From contig CM044964.1 in the NCBI GenBank assembly GCA_024516035.1, forward strand, positions 20,838,931 through 20,902,930: 64,000 nt of DNA, read 5' to 3'. Within the stretch, counting starts at the first letter, position 1. Every line of letters starts with the position of its first letter. The stretch is from Bactericera cockerelli (lineage: Eukaryota > Arthropoda > Insecta > Hemiptera > Triozidae). A model generated the notes under the pieces. The model saw only the letters and a list, made by a program, of their open reading frames with translations. It was not told the origin of the DNA and made no database searches. This document shows, piece after piece, positions 19,429 through 30,367 of this stretch. Both the position numbers and the translations under genes were made by a program.

Positions 19429-19658
19429 GAGTGTTTCACAACCTTTTTTATTTCGTAGCCATGAAACAGGAGCTACTGTAGACGCTTGGGGTCTGTGTTG
19501 TAACCTGCCCATCCCGTAGTATAGGCCTCTGATGGGCGAGAAGTGACACAATACTTCTCATTTAAGTGCTGTGTCTACACGAGCGCACCGGAAGGTATCC
19601 CTTACAAACAACTGTAACCAAATTTTGAAAACAAATTTTTGTCGGCGCGGGTGTTCGA
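19429..19658 (-). repeat. SINE family A, head missing
   Basis: The body from GTTTCACAACCTTTTTTATT to CGGCGCGG is present. The tRNA-like head is replaced at about 19659 by LINE sequence. Confidence 0.8.
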
Positions 19659-19659
19659 A

Positions 19660-19865
19660 AAGTTCAACCGCAAGACAAGTCCTTCAAAATGTACCACTCG
19701 GTAGAAAACCCACAGGAAGACCTAGGACAAGATTCTGGAATCAAGTAATTTAAAGACCTTCAAATCATGAATATAACTATGGAAGAAGCAGATGACAGAC
19801 AAATATGGAGGCGGCGTGTGGAAGAGGCCAAATACCACTTGAGCAGTGGCCCTGGGAGTAAGTAA
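19660..19865 (+). mobile_element. 3' end of a LINE (RTE-like)
   Basis: Encodes GRKPTGRPRTRFWNQV and, one frame over, KDLQIMNITMEEADDRQIW and RRRVEEAKYHLSSGPGSK before a stop. This arrangement (GRPR-R-W ... D-R--WR--V) is the usual C-terminus of insect endonuclease/reverse-transcriptase LINEs. The stop is in the (AGTA)n tail. Confidence 0.7.
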
Positions 19866-19878
19866 GTAACTTACTTAC

Positions 19879-20062
19879 TTACTGCAGTGGCATTTCAGAC
19901 CGGTACCGGTCCATTGCCTCGTCGATTTTCTGCCACGAAATATTTCTGTCCTGCCGTTCTCCTTCTTGTACTCCTATAATTTCCATGTCTTCTTTGATGC
20001 TGTCTAACCATCTCATCCTAGGTCTGCCGGGGAGTCTTCTGCCTTCTACTTCTCCTGTTAGG
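19879..20062 (-). mobile_element. 3' end of a second LINE, opposite orientation
   Basis: The minus-strand frame gives GRRLPGRPRMRWLDSIKEDM, GERQDRNISWQKIDEAMDRY and a stop, then a (TAAG)n tail. It meets the LINE at 19660-19865 tail to tail at AGTAAGTAACTTACTTACT. Confidence 0.75.
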
Positions 20063-21480
20063 ATAACTTGTACTGTAATTTGTAAATTAAAATTTTAATA
20101 AAGGCTATTTCATTTTATTTTTTTATTTATTAAATTAATCAAACGTCAGTCATTTTATTTATATCATGACCCGCGCAACCAACAGCTAGGTGTCAAAATT
20201 GCACATCCGACCCTGTGTTAGAAACCCCTTCAAAAATACTCTTTTTTCAAGAGATAAAATAAGTTCAAAAGTTTCCCTCTCAGATTTAGAAAGCGCTTCC
20301 TGTTATACGTACGAACACTCTCCGAGTTTCTAGACGGCGCGCATTTTTTTTACGGCAAAAAAACACCCCGCCTCCTCTTCTTGTAGGTATTCATGATATC
20401 AAAGCTGACGCTTGATATTTTTGGGCTTTCATATTTTCCCTCAAGTTTGTGTTCAAAATATTAATTTTAAATATTTTCAGATATTAATCAGGGAGCCTTC
20501 TGAATTTTGTGTTTCTACAGAACATTTTCACCAACTAGTTTCAATTATTTCTAGATACCAATTTTCTCAAGAACCAAACAAGATATTATTTATTTGAAGA
20601 AGCAATTATTTTGGTAAGTCTTCCCCCTCTTAATATTTTTTACCGGTATAGGTCTGAATAGATGTTTTTCTTTTGTATTTCTTTTTAATATACCTATACA
20701 ATGCACATTTTAGATTTTTCTGTATCTCTTTTTCTAAAAAATATATTTTTCTTCTCAACAGTTGATTGTTTGGCGTTGAAAACTATTGATATTTTGGAGA
20801 GAAAATGTGATTTATTTTTGGAATGATAATTAACATCTCAGCTAGTTCATGTTTTTCAAAATTAATTGGTAAATAAAGGTACCTATTAATTTCAATTTTT
20901 TTCGGAATTGAAAACATTCTACCGGTCAATAAATTAGATGATTTTTCAATAAAATAATATTATATTTTATACCGACTTATTGCTAAAACTCTTGGATTTT
21001 CTATGCCTTTCTGAAACTAAAAGAAAATATTTTTTATAAGTAACATTTTTAAAAAAATGTCGCATTCCAATTGAAATTTTATAGCGCCTATTTTTACCAA
21101 GTTCATCAGCATGATATTGAACTTCATTATTCTTTCCACCACCAAATCAAAGACCTCAAAACGCCGTGTTTACTAAGTTGCTTTAAAAGTTCAACTTCTA
21201 CACCAATGAAATTGTATGTTTTACTTGGTCCGTTCACTTAAGTTCTTTGTGTGTCTCCTACACCAATGAGCTTGTGTTTTACCTACGGGGGGAACGACAT
21301 TACAAAGTGTACAAACTTTACAATGTTCTTCTGTTCTTCATTCAAATGCATTATTGATTTTGTACCGCTCGAGATGTGGCATGTGGTGGGTGGTGACGTG
21401 TGAGCGAAGGGGTTATAACCGGCTTCTTGTGTTTACAGATAATTTGATTGAATTCCGATGATGATGTATTTACAGATAAT
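20063..21480. other. No gene recognised
   Basis: AT-rich sequence. Around 21240-21290 a partial repeat of CTCCTACACCAATGA is seen. No long conserved frame, tRNA or clear element was found. Confidence 0.4.
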
Positions 21481-21481
21481 T

Positions 21482-21735
21482 TTTTGACATTTTCATGTCT
21501 TTGCTCTGGCACATAACCAAAATTATGTAACGAAATTAAGTAACGAAATTATATGTAACGAAATTATGTAACGAAATTATGTGACGAAATTATGTAACGA
21601 AATATTAAATTGACATTTTCATGTCTTTGCTCTGGCACATAACCAAAATTATGTAACGAAATTATGTGACGAAATTATGTAACGAAATTATGTGACGAAA
21701 TTATGTAACGAAATTATGTAACGAAATATTAAATT
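21482..21735 (+). repeat. Compound tandem repeat, 13-bp units inside a ~125-bp duplication
   Basis: Units of GTAACGAAATTAT (13 bp, some GTGACG) follow a lead-in TTGACATTTTCATGTCTTTG. The lead-in and array occur twice (from 21482 and from about 21611). Confidence 0.9.
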
Positions 21736-21918
21736 ATAAAAAGAGAGAAGAGAAAAAGTATGTGTCATGCGCACAATACGAAATTTGGTCAGTTAAGTTT
21801 TAGACCTTGAATAGTAAAGATGAAAATGTCCCAATGGTTGCAGACTCGTATGCAAGCGTTTTTTTTTATGATGAGTATAAAATAACCAACTTTATTTTTA
21901 ACAAAACAACATAACATC

Positions 21919-22065
21919 TTACAAATAAAATATTTTTTCCAATTTTTCAGAGGTTGGAAGAGTTCCTCTAATATTCACATACACTCTAATACATAGATAA
22001 TTTATATTGATCTCTGAACTACATCTACCAGCTTTAATTTGATTGTTTTCCGAAAGTAAAGCCAT
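21919..22065 (-). mobile_element. 3' remnant of the restriction-like-endonuclease LINE family
   Basis: The minus-strand frame ends RGTLPTSEKLEKIFYL and stop, matching the ends at 8500 and 43285 (ILGSLP/ILGTIP ... FYL). The rest is too decayed to read. Confidence 0.55.
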
Positions 22066-22087
22066 AATATACAGGTCTGTAATTGGA

Positions 22088-22200
22088 ATACCGACCTCAG
22101 TGGTTCGACAAGGCCTCGGGCGGCGGATTCGTAACCTGGAGGCTCCTGGTTCGAAACCCCAGTACGGCAAAAATTTATCAAAGCGATTTGAGGAATAATT
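22088..22200 (+). repeat. SINE family E-like head
   Basis: ACCGACCTCAGTGGTTCGAC and GGCGGATTCGTAACCTGGAG with GGTTCGAAACCCCAGTACGG. It has a stronger B box than the other E copies and may be a sub-family. Confidence 0.65.
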
Positions 22201-22973
22201 TTGACAGTACGATTGTGATCAACAAAAATTTGCCTGAAAGAAAAATATATTTAAATGACAGTAAGTAGGAAGTGTTGATTGTGATGAACACAAAATTGAT
22301 TGAAAGAAAGAAAATAAAATGTATTTAAATGACAGTAGGAAGTGTTTGACTGTTTGTCTTATCTTATACAATAGAGTCCTGTTAATTCGATATTCAAGGA
22401 ACAGAATCTTTATTTCGAGCACTCGAGAGTTTCGAGTTTTTTTTTTTTTTTTTTTGGTGGAAGACAGGAAAAAATCTTTTTAAGACACCCAAATCCATCC
22501 TGACCTGGGGTGTGGGATTTTCAGCCACAAAAAAAAACACCTTCTCAAAGAGTTAACCTCACTTGGAACCGAAGAATATCATTACTCTTTAAGCGCGGTG
22601 CTGTAGGGCCCACTGATTTCGTTGTAGGGCCCCCCATCTTTCTCTCTTATCACGATTATCTCTCTCGCCATTTACTCTCTGTAGCAAATAATAATAATTG
22701 CAACTTTACTGTTGCTAGATAAGGTTTATCTAGCTTTATTTGGGGGTGCGGCTCCTGTTTTTGACTTATCCGCTTCATGACTTATCCACTTCTTCTCTGT
22801 ACACTCCCAATTCTCTTAGCTCGTTAACATTTCCTCTATTATATTCTCTTCACTTAACTCTCCCTAACTTTGTATAAAATTGTTCTTTATGTCCCTTATA
22901 AACTTCGACCCATCTTGATTTCGGGTTAGCGAGACTCTAGTGTACCTACATAGTTATTATTATTTCTTGTAGT

Positions 22974-23280
22974 CACCGTGGCACAGTGAGTTAGCGCGCT
23001 AGGCATTGCACGCATGGTGACCTGGGTTTGAGCCCCAGCGGGGCAGGAATTTTTCTGATCTGTACTTGGATGTTCGAGGTCCACTCATACCTCGTGAGGA
23101 AAAATGAGTGGTTTCTTGTATGAGTAACGACCAGTGGCGGCATTATCAGAGTAAAAAGAAATTAATGTCAGAGTATAATTCGAAATGTGAAGGAGACTCT
23201 TAGTAATGCTGCGCTACCCACAAAAATTGTGAAGAGGCCTTGTACTTCACCACAAATTAAAATTAGTATACATAAAATAA
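22974..23280 (+). repeat. SINE family B, copy 3
   Basis: Head AGTCACCGTGGCACAGTGAG with CCTGGGTTTGAGCCCCAGC. The body has CATACCTCGTGAGGAAAAAT, TTACTCATACAAG (complement) and GCTGCGCTACCCAC. It represents the longer sub-type also seen at 36290-36568 and 42815-43113. Confidence 0.85.
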
Positions 23281-23302
23281 ATTCATACATACATAGTTAT
23301 TA

Positions 23303-23460
23303 GTCTATCTGGGGGACTATGAACAGGGAGTAGACCAGCATTGGCTTGGTTCTGGGGGCCCTTTTCAATTATTAGCCTCCTTGTAAAGACAGTGGTAGAA
23401 GTGCTGAGTCATTCCTCCACTGTCTGGCTACCATCGTTCACGATGACGCCACCCTATGAT
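23303..23460 (-). repeat. Family K repeat, copy 2
   Basis: Reverse of 35601-35757, ending at GATGACGCCACCCTATGAT just upstream of the HMGA-like gene. Confidence 0.7.
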
Positions 23461-23549
23461 GATGATAGTTACTAACTCTTTATTTCTTCCGATAAATTTC
23501 TATTTTATCTTATACCTTTATCATTCTCAGAACTCGTGAACTCTCAGCC

Positions 23550-24734
23550 ATGTCTGATACAGAGGCTGCAGTGGCTGACAAGAAGCGAGGCAGAAACGCG
23601 GTCAAGGCGAAGACAGCACCAGCCGCCAAACCTGTCGAAGTAAGTGAAACCGCTGTCCTTTTTAACACGTTGAGTGCCAAGGTCATTTTTGGACACTTTA
23701 CCCATACGCCACGTTACTATACATAGTTGCACATATTGTGTGACGTGGCATACAGACGTGGTTTTTTAACGCTGTATGCCACGTCACACCAAAAAAGTGT
23801 GACACTTCTTTTCTTTCTATTTTTACTTTCCTTATCCTAGTGTGACAGTCATTCAAAGTAGCATCGACTGTCACACAATATGTGTGACGTGGCGTATAGG
23901 TTTAACATTGTATCAGTATCAGTCAGTATAAACAGAAAAGTGAGAAGTTGTACTCACACATATTTGTGTTGTGTCACACATATAGTGTGACAAGGCAGTC
24001 TATGTGTTAATTGAAAGCCTCGCTTGAAAACGAGGCACAATCTGAATTTTTATGAATTTTGGGTAATTTAAATAAACATTTCAGATTTAAATAAACAATC
24101 CAGAAGGGCAAAGCTGCCGGTGTGTTGTCAGCATTGCCATCAGAAGAATTGCAGTCATTGTTTCATTTATAAATTAATACTAATACATTTAATAAAGTTG
24201 AGATTTTTGATTACCATTAACTTTCAGATATTCCTGCAAATTTGAAAAAATACACGTTAACTACTAGTTTATTGATTTTGACAACAGACGATACAAATAA
24301 AAAATGTATAGAATGTAAAATACTACCTATAATATTCTAATCATATAATTATTATGATTAGAATATTATAGTAAAATATGTCTTTACATTACATTGTCCA
24401 CTTTTTCTCTCTCTCTCATCAGGAGCCGAAAAAGCGAGGACGCGTAGCGGCGGTAGCCAAACCTGCCGACGCGAAAGAGGTGCCCAAAAAAGACGTCGAA
24501 AGCACAGACGGCGAAGAGAACGCCGAGCCGGTCGTCAAAAAGGCCCGGGGGCGGGGTCGCCCACCTGCCAAAGGGAAAGCGGCCGCCAAGAAAAAGGCCC
24601 CCGTGAAAAAGGGCCGCGGCAGGCCGCCCGCAGTGAAGAAGGAGGAGCTGAAAGAGAAGAGTGAGGATGAGGAGAAGAGCGAGGACACAGAAGAGGACGG
24701 AGATGATGGAACTGAAGAGGAAGAGGACGAGTAG
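23550..24734 (+). CDS. HMGA-like AT-hook protein, gene 1
   Basis: A small chromatin protein that would bind the minor groove of AT-rich DNA in the nucleus. Two coding exons, 23550-23639 and 24423-24734, join in phase (GAA|GTAAGT ... CATCAG|GAG) to give 133 aa. The N-terminus starts MSDTEAAVADKKRGRNAV. Two canonical AT-hook cores (GRGRPPAKGK near residue 73 and GRGRPPAVKK near 93) and a weaker KKRGRV (near 32) are set in Lys/Ala/Pro-rich linkers. The last ~30 residues are strongly acidic (EDEEKSEDTEEDGDDGTEEE). Several hooks plus an acidic tail is the HMGA plan. An acceptor-like CTCAG at about 23530 suggests an untranslated first exon. The intron holds a TTAA-flanked MITE. The second exon is GC-rich against AT-rich surroundings, as expected for Lys/Ala/Pro codons. 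Orthology to vertebrate HMGA is not implied. Confidence 0.88.
23662..24010. mobile_element. TTAA-flanked MITE (piggyBac-like), copy 1
   Basis: TTAA at 23662-23665 and 24007-24010 bound a 341-bp element with imperfect ends CACGTTGAGTGCC and GGCAGTCTATGTG. Inside is an 18-bp perfect stem, GTGTGACGTGGCATACAG with its complement (23738-23796 region), and more GTGTGACGTGGC copies. It lies in the intron of the HMGA-like gene. Confidence 0.6.
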
Positions 24735-24770
24735 ACGGACATCGAAATGATGACAGCTGATACTCGCTCG

Positions 24771-24794
24771 ATTTTTTTTTTTTTTTTTTTTTTT
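24771..24794 (+). repeat. Poly-T run
   Basis: 24 consecutive T just after the stop of the HMGA-like gene, in its presumed 3' UTR. It may be the tail of a minus-strand retroposon. Confidence 0.8.
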
Positions 24795-24849
24795 CCTCAA
24801 AATTTTCGGTGATTTTGGTTTGAATTCTTGATAGCTCTACCTTGTTTTT

Positions 24850-24965
24850 TTTTTACTTTCCTTATCCTATAGTGAGGAAAGTATTGTATTCGTCGAAAAT
24901 TTGACCAACCCAGTTTTTTACATTTCTGGACTCAGGATACTAAAAAAGTTGTTTCCGGTACGTTT
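24850..24965 (+). repeat. Family H repeat, truncated copy
   Basis: TACTTTCCTTATCCTATAGT is followed by AAGTATTGTATTCGTCGAAA and ACATTTCTGGACTCAGGAT. The start can fold on itself (TACTTTCCTTA / TGAGGAAAGTA). Also at 26298-26500; a fragment of the hairpin end is at about 23820-23840. Confidence 0.65.
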
Positions 24966-25577
24966 ATGAATGGTTTGTTTTGAATTTAGTCAAACCTGGG
25001 ATATAATAGAATGATGAAAATCCTCGATATTTATATGAGAACAATTTACAGGTCCAATTCACCCCTCTCTGTGAGAGAAAAAAAAAATCCGGTCCATTGA
25101 GTTCTTTTGAATCCGTTGTGACCATATCTGATTTTCTAGCTTCCAACTATCAAAAATCAATCAAAAAATTCAATTCAAATTAAAACCTGAATTTCCAATT
25201 AAGGATTTTTCTTTATACACAGGTTAATGATATTGTTATCAATCAAGTAAAAAAATAATGTTTTGGTTTTCAAGTATGGCAAGGTAGTGTGGTACTTATT
25301 TTGATTAAATTAATATTGCATTAAAATACCTGATAATTTTCTTCGTTTTCAACAAAAAATTAACTTTCGTTCTCATTTGAAATTTCTTGTAACTATAGTC
25401 TCTATTCCTACTTTTCAAAATTAAAATAACAGTATTATCTATAAATAGAATTTTCAAGTTATTTTTTCTTTTAAAATATTTAGGTACGTATACTCGTTTG
25501 GTATGTCAATCAGCAATCAGTAGTAAGACTAGATACCTAGGTGTTTTATTTCAATTCAATTTCCATCTTCAGATATA

Positions 25578-26292
25578 TTACTTCCGAGAAATTTCTAATA
25601 TTAGAAATCGGAAGTATTGTGTTCGTTTTTGTAAAAAAAAATATTTTTTTGCTCCGATTTCAATTTTTTTCATATTTCTGGACGTTTCATAACCTCCTGA
25701 GCAAATTTGGTTTTGTGTCCGTCTGTCGGTCTGTCTGTCTGTCTGTCTGTCTGTTAAAACGATTCCTTGTAACGCGCAAATCTCGGAAACTACTCGACCG
25801 ATTTTGATGAAATTTTGTACACATCTAGGAGACATTCTGTAGATGGTCCCATTTTAAATTCATCGAATTTGTACTAGCGGCTCTGGGTGAAAGAGACCAT
25901 GCGCCTGACCACTAACTTTTTACTTAAATGCTTATATCTTGTGAACGGTACATCCGATTTTGATGAAATTTTGTATGTATATGCATATTATTGTTTTACA
26001 CAGGCTTTTTATATTTTCTTTTTAATTAATTATAATTTGACTCCGTTATTTAAGAAAATCCGAAATTTTGGACAATAAAGTCAAAAAATAAGAACCACGA
26101 CTTGCCGATACAGAATTTTTTGTATAATCTAGAATGTAGAAAAAACGGTTTTCTACCATATAAAACAAATTTGAAGAAAATCGGTTCAGCTGTTTCGGAG
26201 ATATAAGTAATTTTGTATAAAAACTCAAAATTCCCACGTGTACATAATGTGAAACAATCACGAGGAAGTATTGTGTCCATAATTGGCAGTGT
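25578..26292 (-). repeat. Family G element, reverse copy
   Basis: Full-length reverse copy from TTACTTCCGAGAAATTTC to AATTGGCAGTG. Its (GTCT)n run at 25723-25755 is longer than in the other copies. A family H copy starts right after it. Confidence 0.8.
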
Positions 26293-26297
26293 TTTTT

Positions 26298-26500
26298 TTT
26301 TTACTTTCCTTATCTTATAATAAGGAAAGTATTGTATTCGTCGAAAATTTGACCTATCCAGTTTTTCACATTTCTGGACGAATCATAGCCTCAGGATGCT
26401 AAAAAAGTTGTTTTCGGCCATTGGTCCGTGCGTCTGTCTGTATGTGTGTGTGTGTGTGAACACGACATCTCGAGGAAGAGACTTGAAATTGGGTATGAAA
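26298..26500 (+). repeat. Family H repeat, longer copy
   Basis: The hairpin start TACTTTCCTTATCTTATAAT leads to GTCTGTCTGTATGTGTGTGT and GAACACGACATCTCGAGGAA, then GACTTGAAATTGGGTATGAA. The last part recurs at 63760-63840. Confidence 0.65.
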
Positions 26501-26514
26501 ATTGAAATTGGATC

Positions 26515-26597
26515 TGGGCGTCCATATAATCCTCTCACCACCGTGATTTGGGTATCTATCCCACTCTCACGGACACGGAATTATTATTATACCATGG
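26515..26597 (+). repeat. Family N repeat, copy 2
   Basis: Abuts the family H copy (GGGCGTCCATATAATCCTCT ... CACGGACACGGAATTATTAT). Confidence 0.65.
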
Positions 26598-27211
26598 AAT
26601 TGATTGGATGAATTTTAAGATTTCATCATAATATTCAATTATTCATATACATATCACAGCCATTTAGGTAGGTCTTTCTTCCCAAGTACAAGAAGTTTTA
26701 AATCTATTAAAATTCAACACTTTCTCCAGAAAAAGTAACCACGTAGAAATGATGAATCTTGAAAAGACAGATTATTATGTCGTTTTTTTTTAATGATTGA
26801 AAATTCACATAGGACTTTCTTTGAGTCAGTACATCAACTCAACAAACCTAACTCAAAATTTGTCACTTCTTCAAATACAAAATTCAAACCTTTGAAATTT
26901 GTTTTCTTTTATACCTGCATCACATTTTATAATTTAAGATTATACCCAGGTTTCTATTTTATTCAATAACTATCTTGATACTTTGATATTGAAAGGAGTT
27001 GTCACCAAGGAGTTCCTCTCTCGTATTTATTAAAATCTTGTTAATTGCACACTACTCGTATATTTATGTATAACCATAGCGTGTATAGATTCTATGGTAT
27101 AATTGTCAAAGTACCGACGCGACGCTACGTCAGTAGATTAGCTGGTAAAAATGCTTTGAGCATTCCCCTCGCATGGTGGTTACCTTCCACTAAAGAGTGT
27201 TATTATTATGA

Positions 27212-27300
27212 TGGTAGCTCGATCGATTAAGAGGCAGGCTTGAAACCGGAGGTCAGTGGCTTAATTACCAAGTTCAGCAAAGATTTTTTAAATCAAGTAT
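27212..27300 (+). repeat. Degenerate SINE family E head
   Basis: GTAGCTCGATCGATTAAGAG and GAAACCGGAGGTCAGTGGCT without a usable B box. Confidence 0.45.
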
Positions 27301-27305
27301 TGATA

Positions 27306-27368
27306 ATTGTGGCTATGAAGAGTGAGTCTGAATTCTTCAAATTCAGACTCACTCTTCATATCCACAAT
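27306..27368. repeat. 29-bp-stem hairpin
   Basis: 27306-27334 pairs with 27340-27368 with one mismatch and a 5-nt loop; the core stem is AGAGTGAGTCTGAATT. It sits directly before the minisatellite at 27375. Confidence 0.9.
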
Positions 27369-27374
27369 CAGAAT

Positions 27375-28605
27375 GCTTGTGGAAGAGTTTACAACGAGTT
27401 GACTCTGGCTTGTGCATGGAAGAGTTTACAACGAGTTCACTCTGGCTTGTGCATGTGGAAGAGTTTACAACGAATTCACTCCGGCTTGTGGAAGGGTTCA
27501 TAACGAGTTCACTCCAGCTTGTGGAAGAGTTTACAACGAGTTCACTCTGGCTTGTGCATGGAAGAGTTTACAACGAGTTCACTCCGGCTTGTGCATGGAA
27601 GAGTTTATAACGAGTTCACTCCGGCTTGTGCATGGAAGAGTTTACAACGAGTTTACTCCGGCTCGTGCATGGAAGAGTTTACAACGAGTTCACTCTGGCT
27701 TGTGCATGGAAGAGTTTACAACGAGTTCACTCCGGCTCGTGCATGGAAGAGTTTACAAAGAGTTCACTCTGGCTTGTGCATGGAAGAGTTTACAACGAGT
27801 TCACTCCGGCTTGTGCATGGAAGAGTTTACAACGAGTTTACTCCGGCTCATGCATGGAAGAGTTTACAACGAGTTCACTCCGGCTTGTGCATGGAAGAGT
27901 TTACAACGAGTTCACTCCAGCTTGTGGAAGGGTTCATAGCGAGTTCACTCCGGCTTGTGGAAGGGTTCATAACGAGTTCACTCCGGCTTGTGGAAGGGTT
28001 TACAACGAGCTCACTCCGGCTCGTGCATGGAAGAGTTTACAACGAGTTCACTCTGGCTTGTGGTGCATGGAAGAGTTTACAACGAGTTCACTCCAGCTTG
28101 TGGAAGGGTTCATAGCGAGTTCACTCCGGCTTGTGGAAGGGTTCATAACGAGTTCACTCCGGCTTGTGGAAGGGTTTACAACGAGTTCACTCCGGCTCGT
28201 GCATGGAAGAGTTTACAACGAGTTCACTCTGGCTTGTGCATGGAAGAGTTTACAACGAATTCACTCCGGGTTGTGGAAGGAAGGGTTCATAACGAGTTCA
28301 CTCCAGCTTGTGGAAGGGTTCATAGCGAGTTCACTCCAGCTTGTGGAAGGGTTCATAGCGAGTTCACTCCAGCTTGTGGAAGGGTTAATAGCGAGTTCAC
28401 TCCAGCTTGTGGAAGGGTTCATAGCGAGTTCACTCCAGCTTGTGGAAGGGTTAATAGCGAGTTCACTCCAGCTTGTGGAAGTATTAATAGCGAGTTCACT
28501 CCAGCTTGTGGAAGGAAGGGTTCATAACGAGTTCACTCCAGCTTGTGGAAGCTTTCATAGAAAGTTCACTTCAACTTGTGGAAGCGTTCATAACGGGTTC
28601 GCTGT
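27375..28605 (+). repeat. Minisatellite of 37-bp and 33-bp units
   Basis: About 33 units built on GAGTTTACAACGAGTTCACT then CCGGCTTGT. The 37-bp type carries GCATGGAAGAG; the 33-bp type has GGAAGGGTTCATAACGAG. 37-bp units dominate the left and 33-bp units the right, with mixed order between. Because 37 is not a multiple of three the array stays open in all three plus frames, giving artificial proteins of up to 352 residues. Confidence 0.9.
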
Positions 28606-30300
28606 GTTTCTTGTTTTAGGTATCTCCCTAATGGTAGAAAGAGACTTTTTAGTGCCACGCCACGCCGGGAGTAGGTATAAATAAAGTATTTGTACTTGTA
28701 AAGTATTGAAGAATCAGATTTTTATTTTAATCTAAAGGCAATCTTGGGTGTATAGTTTAGGAAAATAACTATAGCATGGCAATAGCATGGCAAAGGCGGA
28801 AATGGATTTTCGTTAGGTACCTACTTGGCGGGTTATTTAAAAATATTAAGCCTCGAGTTTTAGCCTCAAACGACTGAACAGTGGATTTTGAGGGCTAATT
28901 TAGCATTAAATGCTACACTACAGAAGGATAAAAACTCAATAAACGCATCGTGTGTAATGAAATGGCGCCTTAACTTTGCTTAAATGTGAGAAAATGAGAC
29001 TGATTCTGTGCAGGGTTGCCAGAGTTTCATCCGCAATCCCGTCCATTCAAATCTAATTTATCAAATTCATCAGTAAATAAACGACGAGCTTGGCTTGATT
29101 ATTTGCGTTTAAATGAAACTTACTTGAAACTTGAAGCCGTAGAAGTCAAGAATTCCGCCTGTATTTCACAGATAAGTAAGTAATTTTCTAATTTCTTCTC
29201 CTTTCTTTTGAAGCAGACGATAATTTTTATTTTTACTTCGTATTCTTGTGATTCGCCTGATATTTTTACTATTTTTTTCCCTTGAGATACGCCAGAGAAT
29301 CTATTGTATTTCCCAATCGCTGACGGCTTCCTTTTATGAAACTAAAAAGTGTTGAACAGCAAACAGCACAGAACGGCCATTTCTATATTTTCTACCTCGA
29401 TTCAGTTTTTATTAGGACTTTTTCCTGCCTCTTAACTTGTTCAATTCATCTATAAATCATCCATAGAATCCCTAAAAATTCTATTAATATTAAGTGTATT
29501 TTAATTTTAAACCTAAAATTGCAGATAATCTGATGATATACCACTCAAATTTTGGAGGTAAAATGAATTTTATGACCCAATGCATTACCTTCCTACATAA
29601 TTACTTACTCAAGTTTCAAGTACTTGAAACCTATGCTGTTTGTAATAGATATGTAGTTGTGAACTTATTATATTAAATTTATTTATTTAAATCTCAATTT
29701 TCATTATTTAGTACTGTGGAAATGATAATGCACTATTTCCCCCCATTAAAATTCCACCAGGGGAAATTTGATAACACTGAGCAGGGGGCATTAATAGCAG
29801 TTAAGAATTCCTTGTGATTTTTTTACTAAAGGTACCTTAATATTTTCTACATGGTTTGTTTCCATTCTTTAGAAATCCACCAATATTAAATAGTATATTG
29901 ATTTTTTTATATACAATTTTAGCACCAGAGAAATTTTATTTAATAATTAAACAATATTATAAATTTCTTCCAAGTCATTTGAAATATGACAAGCATCAAT
30001 AATTGTGCTTGCCACATTACACCTCTGATTGTTTTATTTTAATCCTTTGAATGAAATATATTGCAGCAGCACTTGATCCTGTTTTTTTTTCCAATAATTC
30101 ATTTTTCCAGCCTTTTCACTCATCATGCCCATCATCTCCATTCTTGGTCCTTCCTCCTTTTTTTCTACAGGATATTTCTGCTGTTGATCCCTGCTCTTGT
30201 GTTGCTACTGAGGTAGAGAAGTGCTAAGGTATCTGTACAAGTAACATGCCACAGAAATTGAGTGTCTATTGAAAGATAATATGAACTGACATAAATAATT
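28606..30300. other. Upstream region of the second HMGA-like gene
   Basis: AT-rich with no conserved frame. A possible untranslated exon lies at 30171-30229, between CCTTTTTTTCTACAG and AAG|GTATCT. The ATG exon starts after TTTGTTTCAG at about 30328. Confidence 0.3.
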
Positions 30301-30367
30301 AAGTCCAAATATTTTAATTTTGTTTCAGTTTTATCAAATTACCAGAGTGTCTTAAAATCTCAACAAT

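Noticed and set aside
24384..24800. Minus-strand Ser/Leu/Phe-rich frames
   Set aside because: Antisense shadows of the Lys/Pro/Glu-rich HMGA-like exon.
27626..28684. 352-residue open frame
   Set aside because: It is the minisatellite read through; equally open frames exist in the other plus frames, and the unit (37 bp) cycles through all three.
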